Shown here in pieces: positions 9,979 to 19,456 of a stretch of DNA of 57,569 bases (positions are counted from its first letter, which is position 1; each line of letters opens with the position of its first letter). Origin of the DNA: Amphimedon queenslandica (lineage: Eukaryota; Porifera; Demospongiae; Haplosclerida; Niphatidae); NCBI RefSeq assembly GCF_000090795.2, contig NW_003546352.1, positions 112,997 through 170,565 on the forward strand. The letters run 5' to 3'. Under the pieces are notes generated by a model, which did not search any database, had not been told where the DNA came from, and was given only the letters and a program-made list of their open reading frames with translations. A program made the translations under genes and the position numbers.

Positions 9979-12036
9979 ATGGAAAACCAACCACCTTCAC
10001 CTGCTCCTGGTCTCCTCAAACTGGAGGAACAGCTCACCTGCCCTGTGTGCCTTGACCACTATACCAACCCTAAGGCTTTACCTTGTCTTCATTCATTCTG
10101 TGAGCACTGTCTAGAGGGATTACCACTGGATAAGAAGAATGAGACCTATTACCTCTCCTGTCCCACTTGTCGTCAACATACAGAACTACCAGAAGAAGGA
10201 GTAGGAGCCTTTCCTGTAGCATTCCACCTCAACAACCTCAAAGAGATGCAAAGTTTACTAAACAGGTCGACAACAGTGCCTAATCCTCAAGAGGTCACAT
10301 GTGATGATCATGGTAAGCCTTTGGAGCTATTCTGTGAAACATGTGATGCAGCAATTTGTGTTACCTGTCAATTTGATGATCACAGACGCCATAATTGTGA
10401 CTTGATCACTGAAAAGTATGCTAAACACTGTCAAAAATTAAGAAGATGTCTATTACCAGTTGAGGGAAAGAAGGAAGCGCTCAAGAAGGTCCTGTCTGCT
10501 CTAGCAGAGAGAGAGGGTGAGATCAGAGAGAGAGGAGAAGGAGTCTTAGAAGAAATACATGAAATGGTAGAGGAAATGGTGAATGTTCTTCGTCAGTCAG
10601 AGAGGAAACTGACTGAGCAGGCAAAGAGGGTCACTGATGCTAGACTAAAGGTGCTGTCAGAGCAAAAGGAATCAGCAGAGAAGAGTTTAAACCTTGTGGA
10701 GGATGTTATGAATTATGTGGAACAGAGTCTGAAAACAGGCAGTCCTCAACAAGTCCTGATGTCTAAGAAACAGATGATGGAGCGTATGAGTGAAGTTACT
10801 GCAGGAATCAATGTGGAGGAGTTACATCCAAAGGAAAAGGCTGACTTAGTGTTGATTAAAGATGTCAAATCACTACATCACATTGGAGATGTTATTTCTC
10901 TAACACAATACAAAACAAAAATTGGCTACTTTGAGTGGTTACTAAAACAAAAAAGTGTGTCATTTTCACTATCAGTAGAGGCACCAGATTCATCTCTTTT
11001 GTCTATTTCTCTCTCTTCTCTGAGGTGTAGTGTTGCTAAAGATGATCAACCCATTCACACTACAGTCACTACCACCAGCACTGATCCTGGAGTGTATAGG
11101 ATACAGTGTATCCCTTCTCGTGGTATTCACACAGTAAAAGTACAAGTATATGATGTACATCTTGAAGATACCTCTCTAGTTGTCCCTTTTAATCCGTATC
11201 TTAATGACATCACTCCAGTATATTTCGTTAATAAGCTACTGAGGTGTCCCTATGGAGTGGCTATAATCGACGATAATCATGTTATGATAACTGAATGGGA
11301 TAGTCAGTGTGTAACAATAATTGATAAAGAAAGAAATGAAGTAAAATTATTAGGAGGGGAAGGAGGAAGTGGCGATGTCAAGTTTTCTTCTCCTCGTGGT
11401 GTAGCCATTACTCCAGACAAGTTCATTCTTGTGTCTGATAATCATAGAATCCAGAAGATAAGCATGGATGGACACCGCATAACGTTAGCTGGTGAGGAGG
11501 GAAGTGGACCACTACAATTTAGATATCCTGCCGGTATAGCCATTTCACCTGTAACAGGGCAAATTTATGTTGCTGATAGGTATAATGATCGTATACAAGT
11601 CTTGAACCCTGATCTATCTTTCTCTTATTTCTTTGGTAGTGAAGGATCAGCTAATGGACAGTTTAAGTCTCCACATGGCATTGCCATCGACAGTCAAGGA
11701 TTAGTATATGTCACTGATACTTATAGCCATCGCATTCAGATGTTCTTTCCAGATGGAAACTTTGTGGGTGAGTTTGGTACTAAAGGATTTGGTCCTGGAC
11801 AGCTTAATGAGCCACTAGGCATAGCAATAGACACTGCAGCTACTGGTCTGGTGTATGTTAGTGAAAGGGGCAATAATCGTATCTCAATTTTTACTAGTGA
11901 TGGTGTGTTTTTGCGTTATTTTGGAAGGAAAGGAAGGGGAATTGATCAGTTTTGTAATCCCTGTCAATTAGCAATTTCTAAAGATGGATTCCTGTATGTT
12001 TGTGACTACGCAAATTGCCGACTTGTTGTTTATTAG
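9979..12036 (+). CDS. TRIM-NHL protein, one B-box (685 aa)
   Basis: Likely cytoplasmic E3 ubiquitin ligase of the TRIM2/3/71 type. RING C3HC4 spans C21-C64 (CPVC...CLHSFCEHC...CPTC); there is no B-box 1; B-box 2 spans C108-H138 (CDDHGKPLELFCETC); a long coiled coil lies at about 145-290; a filamin-type Ig repeat at about 335-430 (DPGVYRIQC, IHTVKVQVYD); and six NHL blades from about 440 to the end (YLYVCDYANCRLVVY-type finish). It is a single exon. ATG 9979 is chosen because MENQ.. aligns with paralogue starts; the frame extends upstream to 9895 only via a TTG codon and would add a spurious hydrophobic stretch. It is followed by the kelch gene 370 bases downstream. No lesions are visible. Confidence 0.92.
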   Translation: MENQPPSPAPGLLKLEEQLTCPVCLDHYTNPKALPCLHSFCEHCLEGLPLDKKNETYYLSCPTCRQHTELPEEGVGAFPVAFHLNNLKEMQSLLNRSTTVPNPQEVTCDDHGKPLELFCETCDAAICVTCQFDDHRRHNCDLITEKYAKHCQKLRRCLLPVEGKKEALKKVLSALAEREGEIRERGEGVLEEIHEMVEEMVNVLRQSERKLTEQAKRVTDARLKVLSEQKESAEKSLNLVEDVMNYVEQSLKTGSPQQVLMSKKQMMERMSEVTAGINVEELHPKEKADLVLIKDVKSLHHIGDVISLTQYKTKIGYFEWLLKQKSVSFSLSVEAPDSSLLSISLSSLRCSVAKDDQPIHTTVTTTSTDPGVYRIQCIPSRGIHTVKVQVYDVHLEDTSLVVPFNPYLNDITPVYFVNKLLRCPYGVAIIDDNHVMITEWDSQCVTIIDKERNEVKLLGGEGGSGDVKFSSPRGVAITPDKFILVSDNHRIQKISMDGHRITLAGEEGSGPLQFRYPAGIAISPVTGQIYVADRYNDRIQVLNPDLSFSYFFGSEGSANGQFKSPHGIAIDSQGLVYVTDTYSHRIQMFFPDGNFVGEFGTKGFGPGQLNEPLGIAIDTAATGLVYVSERGNNRISIFTSDGVFLRYFGRKGRGIDQFCNPCQLAISKDGFLYVCDYANCRLVVY

Positions 12037-12406
12037 ATTAATTTTTGAATTGTTTATTACTTTAGTTTGTCAATAATTATTATTTAGTTAAGTTAGTCAT
12101 CTTAATTATTTGCTTCCCTGGTAGAGTGAGTATAATTAAAATTAAAGTGTGACATACATTGCACATAGATGACTTTTGACCTAGGGCTATAGATCTACCC
12201 CCTTGAGTTTAGTAATGATTTTTAATTTTAAATATTATCCTTACTTTTATCAATTGGTGACATGAAGATTAGGGAAATGGACCATGCTAGCATCCTTTTA
12301 TCGTCATTATTAACTGTCACATTTTAAAGGAAATATAGTACTACAGACAGCTGATTACAATAACTGATAACTATCTAATTAACTGAAATAAATATTTAAA
12401 TCTGCA
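12037..12406. other. intergenic between TRIM and kelch genes
   Basis: 370 bases of AT-rich sequence holding the 3' UTR of one gene and the promoter of the next. No distinct motif is recognised. Confidence 0.45.
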
Positions 12407-15400
12407 ATGGCAGCAAAAGGAAAAGGTCAGTATATATATAATTGATTTTGACTTGTTTATGCTTCAGTTACTGGTACCTCTTGTTCTCTATAGACTATCA
12501 ACCAGTGGAGAGAAGTAGACACTCCACAGTAAAGGTAGGAGACTACCTGTATATGTGGGGTGGGTCTGGTCTCCCTAAAGTACACAATAATGAAGAGAAG
12601 AAGTCAAAAAGCTCAGTAATGGACGTGTGCCATTTATCAACTGGTAGGTGGGAACAAAAACTCACCACTGGTAACCCTCCACTGGGTGTCATTACCTATG
12701 CCGCTGCTCCAATTGGAAATGAGATTTTTTATTTTGGAGGCCATTGTAACCACAATGATTGTTTTCATAATAGTTTATACAGGTAAGTATTATATGCCTA
12801 TTAACCTCCCCCTGTTTGGCTGTATTGAAAATTTTTAAATAATTAATCAGATTTTACATCTGTGTTTCTCACTTCTGCAGGCAAGATTATATGTGGTACT
12901 GCATGGGTATTCTTTAATATAGCAATAGTTGTATGATTGTTTTCTTATTGTCTGATGAATCAACTAGTTTTTACTGTAAAACCAATTAGCTCCTTGGATT
13001 AAGCTCTTTCTTATAATAATCAAGAGTCTCTCAGATACCTTAAAATATGTTTGCCTTTTGTTTGATTGTTAGTTATAAGAGCAACATTTATAATTTTTAA
13101 AAATGGCTCCGGAATCATCCCCAATTTTTTTCTTATATTTTCTGATGCATATTGATGTCCTTCTGAAAATTACCCAAGGCTATAGCCCATGGTTTTTTCC
13201 AAAAAATGGCTCTGAAATCACCCCCAATTTTTATTACATTTTAAAATGCATATTGATGTCCTAATGCTGTGTAGAAAGTTTGAGCTGATTCCCACAAATA
13301 TTTTTCAAATTATGACCATTTTTTAAAATTGGCCAATTTTTGAAAAATACCCAAGGCTATAGCCCATGTTTTTTTCTAAAAAATGCCTCCAAAATCACCC
13401 CCACTTTTTATTACATTTTTAAATGCATATTGATGTCCTAATGCTGTGTAAAAAAAGTTTGAGCTGATTCCCACAAATATTTTTCAAGTTATGACCATTT
13501 TTTAAAATTGGCCAATTTTCGAAAAATACCCAAGGCTATATATAGCCCATGGTTTTTTCTAAAAATGGCTTCGAAATCACCTCCACTTTTTATTACATTT
13601 TTTGATGCATATTGATGTCTTAATGCTGTGTAGAAAGTTTGAACTGATTCCGACTTAAATTTTTAAAGTTATGAACATTTTTTTAAAATTGGCCAATGTA
13701 GTTTACACAAGTACAGAAGTGTTAACCACATTTTCATGCAACCCATGATAGCCTTTAACAAATAGCTGTGTATAAAACCACTTGGTTTAGTATAAGTCGA
13801 AACAAGTTTCTACGATATTGATAATTAAATTTCTATCAAATTTTTGGAAGGGCCACTCTGACCCTGCAGAGTAAATTTTTGATTTTCTCAATATAAATCA
13901 TTAGCTATAGCCCATGGTTTTTCTAGAAAATGGCTTTATATAATCACCACCAATTTTTATTACGTTTTCTGGTACCCCCTATAGCTACCTTGACATTGGT
14001 AATAGGGCCGTACTTTTTCTAATAAATTAATTATTACTTAATATTTTATTTAGCTTTAATGTTGACACCTTCGACTGGAAGGAACTCTCTCCTACTACTC
14101 CCTGTCATGGTCCTATGATGAAGAGCCTCTCTGATATGGTGGCAATAAAGATTAATTCTGAAGACTATCTTGTAGTAGTTGGAGGGCGTGGACCATCTAA
14201 TAATGTTCCAAACCAACCTGGTGCCCAGTACAGGGTATTTGAGTTTATTTATAAAAAATGCAATGAGATCCACTTCTTTAAACTCTCAAAAGGTCAGAGC
14301 ACATAAAATTTTTAATTCCATATTATACTGCTTTATTAGGTCAGTGGATATCACCAACTGTCACTGGAGACAGACCACCTCCTACTTATGCCTTCACTCT
14401 AACATCAATTAATAATTCCAGTGCTATTTTGTTTGGAGGTCTCGCTGCTAATGGAGTCAGTAACAATGTATATATTCTTAATTTCACTGATACATCAGTG
14501 GTGAGTGTATTGTATATATTATTTTGATGAATATGTATAATTTATTTATTATTTTAGAATTGTTCAAAGATATCTGATCCTAGATTATGTATATGTATGC
14601 AGTGGCCTGAGACTAGACAATCTCATTCCAGTGTTCTGATTGACACTAGCTCGGGACCACACCTACTAGTCTTGGGTGGGTTTCTCACTTACGATTGCTG
14701 GATACTTGACATCAACAATAAATCATGGAAGAAACTGGTAAGTACATTAGGTGAAGTACATTAAAATACATTAGGTGTTCATTTGTTTGTACAGTGTGGT
14801 AAGGGTGAAACCCTTATAACTTTATAGTCTTCTAGTATTATTATTACATTATTTTTATTTTATTATTATTATTATTGTCATGTGATTTTTTGTAGTCTAA
14901 TTTGCCAAAAAACATCATTTGGAGATGCTTTCATTCTCTCTCAGCCTGGAGTGTGACCCCAACCACTAGCTGGATGATTGTGTTTGGAGGACACACATCA
15001 TACAGAGATATAGCAGTTTTTGAACTCAGTAAGTACATGTACATGTAAAAACAAAGTTGTTGACACAATGAATATTATAAACTAATTTGGAGTAACTGAT
15101 ATTAAATTATTTTTTATAGAATATACTAGTAATAATGATTGGTCTACTAGTGAAATACCTCTGGACCAGTATCAAGAGAAACTACAAGAAAGGAGAAGAG
15201 AATGGGAAGTATCTCAGCCTGTTCATCTTGAGGATAAAAGAGAAATAGACCGTCTGAGACGTCTGCTGGAAGAAAAGGAAAGGGAACTACAAGAGGAGAG
15301 AAGAAAAAAGGAACAAATTAGAAACAGACTACAGCAACAGCTTCAAGAAAAAGAACAACAACTTCAGCAACTACAGCAAGAAGGAAAAGAAAGAGAGAGG

Positions 15401-15442
15401 GGAATTCAAGAGGGCTGCAGGAAAAGAGAACAAGATCTTTAA
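12407..15442 (+). CDS. kelch-repeat protein with C-terminal coiled coil, 7 exons (447 aa)
   Basis: I join 12407-12425, 12494-12782, 14054-14292, 14340-14500, 14558-14737, 14896-15028 and 15120-15442. All introns are GT-AG, all phases agree, and the sum is 448 codons with the stop. Residues 1-320 hold kelch-type blades (RSRHSTVKVGDYLYMWGG, EIFYFGGH, YLVVVGGRG, SAILFGGLAANG, LLVLGGF, WMIVFGGH), a beta-propeller that binds protein partners. Residues about 345-445 are a charged coiled coil (REIDRLRRLLEEKERELQEE, then Gln-rich). It ends with KREQDL; AATAAA at 15454-15459 is a likely poly(A) signal. Intron 2 (1271 bp) is filled with repeats. The symbol is not assignable. Confidence 0.85.
13088..13995 (+). 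repeat. tandem repeat, unit about 180 bp, inside kelch intron 2
   Basis: Units carry the words GGCTATAGCCCATGGTTTTT, AAAATGGCTCCGAAATCACC, TTTTTATTACATTTTTTGAT, GCATATTGATGTC and GTAGAAAGTTTGAGCTGATT. The GCCCATG word recurs near 13187, 13361, 13546 and 13909, giving spacings of about 174, 185 and 2 x 181. Units are diverged by point changes and indels. A second, shorter array of the same family lies at 15995-16350. Confidence 0.75.
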
Positions 15443-16618
15443 TGACAGCTTTTAATAAAGAGAGCAAGCATTTGAGAAAAGAGAGTCAGTATAACTACAA
15501 ACAGATGTCTGACATTATAAAAGAAACATTAGTATTTGAGTGAAGTGGGTTATTTTTCTTTTTTTTTTTAATTTTGTATTATTAATTTTAAAAAATCCCA
15601 TTTTATAGGGGGTTTTAAACTGCGCATGCGTAGTCACGTGGCACAACATGGCCAAATTAGCCTACCAACTTCTGTAATGAAAGGTACAGTGATTGGGAGT
15701 TTCCATCAGTGTTAGGAGACTCACTTAGCATTATAAAGCACTTTTTATCATTGTCTGTTTTCCCCTTCTTTATTCTGTTTTTCCTGTAGTGTAGCTTTTT
15801 CCAAGTCAACCAGACGTAGCCTTATTATTCAAGGCAGTTGAGTGAGCTTAATTTTGGGTCTGGTACCGGGTATGTCAAGTAGTTTGACTCATTGAAGAAT
15901 GTGGAAGTACAATTTTCTGTAAGTACAGTATTACTGTGTATAGTCTTGCCATACTTTGTATCAGTATCTGATGGGGGTACGTCACTATGCCCATATGCTT
16001 ATTTCTAAAAAAATGGCTCCAAAATCACTCCTAATTTTTATTACATTTTTTGATGTCTTTATGTTATGTAGAAAGTTTGAGCTGATTCCAATTCAAACTA
16101 AAATTTTTTGATTTGCAGCCACTTTAAGAGATATGCCGATTTTTGAAAAATACCCTGTACCATGCCCATGCTTTTTTTTTTCAAAAATGGCTCCAAAATA
16201 ATTCCCAATTTTTCTAATACATACTGATGTCCTTATGTAGAAAGTTTGAACCAATTCTGATTAAATCTTTTTTCAAGTTATGGCGATTTTAGATTGGCTC
16301 CAAGATCACACCAATATTTATTACATTTATTATATTTATCTGATAACTATTAATGTCCTTCAAGAGCTACTGTGGGTATGAAAAGAGATGGGAGAGAGAG
16401 GGAGAGAAGAAGTGAGAAATAAGAGAAGGATAATTAGACAGTGAGTATCACAAATGCTTAGTTGTATTGAATAATAAATTTCTCAACTCATGAAATAAAT
16501 GTCATGTAAGAATTTCCAGATATACATTATAAATGATATAATAGAAAAGCAATTTTAAATATTTACAACTTGGATGCTAATGAAATTCAAAGAATTCTAA
16601 TATGGTGTAGACATATAA
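15443..16618. other. intergenic with repeats
   Basis: Begins with the kelch-gene 3' UTR and a G/C-richer patch (TGCGCATGCGTAGTCACGTG near 15624). The stretch 15995-16350 holds two to three units of the 180-bp repeat found in kelch intron 2. No gene is seen. Confidence 0.6.
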
Positions 16619-16640
16619 CCTATAACTTCCTTTGTGGTCA
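16617..16640 (+). promoter_or_regulatory. shared TRIM-cluster upstream module (short form)
   Basis: CCTATAACTTCCTTTGTGGTC, about 95-110 bases before the ATG at 16730, matching the ATAACTTCCTTTAGTGGTC form at 22227 and 28771. Confidence 0.45.
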
Positions 16641-16729
16641 ACTGGTCATCAGCTAGGGCTAGTGGCGCTCTACTTACCAGGGGTGTCTTAATCTGTTATT
16701 CTTGCTTTATATGTACACAATTGTTTTCA

Positions 16730-18964
16730 ATGGCAACAAAACCATCGTCTCCTGGTCTCCTCAAATTGGAGGAACAGCTCACCTGTCCTGTATGTCTTGG
16801 CCACTATACCAACCCTAAGATTTTACCTTGTCTACATTCATTCTGTGAGCACTGTCTGGAGGCATTACCTTTGGATAAAAAGAATGAGACCTATTACCTC
16901 TCTTGTCCCACTTGTCGTCATTGTACAGAGTTACCAGAAGAAGGAGCAGGAGCCTTTCCTGTAGCACTCACCCTCATCAACCTCAAGGAGATATACAGTT
17001 TAATGAAGAAAGTAGCTGATCCTCAACAGGTCACCTGTAATAACTGTAATGCAGCTAATGCCACTGGATACTGCAAAGACTGTGGTCAGTTCCTTTGTAC
17101 AGAATGTATCTCTACCCACAAGAAATGGGCCCTTTTTGCTAACCATCAGCTGAAAAGTCTTGATGAGGTGGCTACTTCTCAATTAAAACAGGAGGCAACC
17201 CTTACGTGCTCCACTCATAACAAGAAAATGAATTTCTACTGTGAAACATGTGATAGTGTTTTATGTCGTGACTGTACAATTGGTACTCACAAAGGCCATG
17301 AGTATGACTTAGTCTCTGCCAGTTATACTAAACACTCTCAAGACTTGGAAGATTCTCTTAACCTGGTAAAAGGGAAAATTAAAGCACTCAAGAAGGTCAT
17401 GTCTGCTTTATCAGAGAGAGAGGGTGAGATCAGAGAGAGAGGAGAAGGAGTCTTAGAAGAAATACACAACATGGTTGAGGAAATGGTGAATGTTCTTCGT
17501 CAGTCAGAGAGGAAACTGACTGAGCAGGCAAGAAAGGTCACTGATGCTAAACTAAAGGTGCTGTCAGAGCAGGTCAAATCAGCAGAAATGAGTTTGAGTC
17601 TTTTGGAGGATGTTGAGAATTATGTGGAACAGAGTCTGAAGACAGGCAGTCCTCAACAAGTCCTGAGGTCTAAGAAACAGATGATGGAGCGTATGAATGG
17701 TGTTACTGCAGAGATCAATGTGGAGGAGTTATATCCAAAGGAAAAAGCTGACTTTGTATTGAGTAAAGATATCAAATCACTACATCACATTGGAGATATT
17801 GTGAGCTATTCATCTACTGCACTACAGCAGTGTAGAGTAAAGAAGATTGATTGCATTTCACCTGCTGGCAAAGCAATTTCATTTTCACTATCAATAGAGG
17901 CGCCAGATTCATCTCTTTTGTCTGCTCCCCTTTCTTCTCTGAGGTGTAGCCTAGTACCAGTTGGTAAAGGTGATCAACCCATTCGCACTACAGTCACTAC
18001 CACCAGCACTGATCCTGGAGTGTATAGGATACAGTGTAGCCCTTCTACAAATGGTACTCATACATTAAAAGTACAAGTATATGATGTACAACTTAAAAAT
18101 GCTTCACTAGTCATCCCGTTCAATCCTTACCTTGATAACATCACTCCAGTACGTACCGTAACTGAGCTTAAGTGTCCCTGGGGAGTTGCTGTAAGTGATA
18201 ATGATAATCTTATAATAGCCGAGTATAGGGGTAGTTGTGTCACAATACTGGATAGAGAAAGGAAGAAAGTGAAATCGTTAGGAGGAGAAGAAGGGAGTGG
18301 TGATGTCAAATTTTCTACTCCTCGTTGTGTAACCATTACTCCAGACAAATTCATTCTTGTAACGGATAGACAAGTTATCCAGAAGATAAACATGGACGGA
18401 TACCGCATAGCAACGGTTGGTCAGGAGGGCAGTGGACCACTACCATTTAGTAATTCTGTTGGTATAGCCATTTCTCCGATATCCGGACAGGTTTATATTG
18501 CTGATAAGGATAATGATCGTGTACAAGTCTTTAATCCTGACCTAACCTTCTCTCTTTCTTTTGGTAGTAAAGGATCAGCTAATGGAGAGTTTGACTATCC
18601 ACATGGCATTGCCATTGATAGTCAAGGATTAGTGTATGTTGCTGATTGTTGGAATCATCGCATTCAAAAGTTCTCTCCAGATGGAAAGTTTGTGGGTAAG
18701 TTTGGTACGGAAGGATCTGGTCCTGGACAACTCGATAGTCCATATTGTTTAACAATTGACACTGCAGCTACTAGTCTAGTTTATGTTAGTGAATTAGGCA
18801 ATAATCGTATATCAGTCTTCACTAGTGATGGTGTATTTGTTAGTAAGTTTGGTTGTAAAGGCAGTGATATTGGTCAGTTTTATCATCCAAAAGGATTAGC
18901 ATTTGATAAAGATGGATTCTTGTATGTTTGTGATTATAGAAATAACCGACTTGTGATTTATTAG
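16730..18964 (+). CDS. TRIM-NHL protein, two B-boxes (744 aa)
   Basis: Starts MATKPSSPGLLKLEEQ. Domains in order: RING C3HC4 (CPVCLGHYTNPKILPCLHSF...CPTC), B-box 1 (CNNCNAANATGYCKDC), B-box 2 (CSTHNKKMNFYCETCD...CRDC), coiled coil, filamin-type repeat (DPGVYRIQCSPSTNGTHTLK) and six NHL blades ending GFLYVCDYRNNRLVIY. It is intronless with no lesion. The first NHL repeat contains the coding bases GTAAGT at 18191-18196 (Val-Ser), the same site that acts as a splice donor in the chimera at 32258. The role is inferred as a RING ubiquitin ligase with a propeller for substrate or RNA choice. The upstream frame to 16634 begins with GTG and is not supported as coding. Confidence 0.92.
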   Translation: MATKPSSPGLLKLEEQLTCPVCLGHYTNPKILPCLHSFCEHCLEALPLDKKNETYYLSCPTCRHCTELPEEGAGAFPVALTLINLKEIYSLMKKVADPQQVTCNNCNAANATGYCKDCGQFLCTECISTHKKWALFANHQLKSLDEVATSQLKQEATLTCSTHNKKMNFYCETCDSVLCRDCTIGTHKGHEYDLVSASYTKHSQDLEDSLNLVKGKIKALKKVMSALSEREGEIRERGEGVLEEIHNMVEEMVNVLRQSERKLTEQARKVTDAKLKVLSEQVKSAEMSLSLLEDVENYVEQSLKTGSPQQVLRSKKQMMERMNGVTAEINVEELYPKEKADFVLSKDIKSLHHIGDIVSYSSTALQQCRVKKIDCISPAGKAISFSLSIEAPDSSLLSAPLSSLRCSLVPVGKGDQPIRTTVTTTSTDPGVYRIQCSPSTNGTHTLKVQVYDVQLKNASLVIPFNPYLDNITPVRTVTELKCPWGVAVSDNDNLIIAEYRGSCVTILDRERKKVKSLGGEEGSGDVKFSTPRCVTITPDKFILVTDRQVIQKINMDGYRIATVGQEGSGPLPFSNSVGIAISPISGQVYIADKDNDRVQVFNPDLTFSLSFGSKGSANGEFDYPHGIAIDSQGLVYVADCWNHRIQKFSPDGKFVGKFGTEGSGPGQLDSPYCLTIDTAATSLVYVSELGNNRISVFTSDGVFVSKFGCKGSDIGQFYHPKGLAFDKDGFLYVCDYRNNRLVIY

Positions 18965-19456
18965 AATTTCATTAATTTTTGGCTATATTTTTGAAAAAGT
19001 TTTTTTGAAAGTAACATTTTAATGCAATTTTTGATCAACTAGTGACATGAAGAATATAAAGAAATATCATGGAAGGATTAAAATATCGCAATCCTTTATT
19101 CTGTCACTATACAGTATACATGTACATTGTCTTTCATGTATACTATTGCCTGGCATGTCAAAAATGTAGTCTATAAGAAGGACAATGCTAGTCATCCCTA
19201 TACAAAAGGATTAAAAATGCATGTACATGTGTATGGACATTGGACACATGTGTAATGATGATCTTACAAACCATTTAGAACTGGAGGAATATTATTACTG
19301 AAAACAATAGTGATTGTATCACCACAGGTCATATCAACTTGACTTTGGAGAAGTTCATTGGTTTAGAAGAATTCTGATCATATATATGCACAATTTAATA
19401 GTCAAAAATTTTATAATATTAAAGCTAAAATATCACTAAGATTGATTAAAACTAAT
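18965..19456. other. intergenic between convergent TRIM genes
   Basis: The 3' ends of the 16730 gene (plus) and the 19457-21709 gene (minus) face each other across about 490 bases. No gene or repeat is recognised. Confidence 0.5.
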
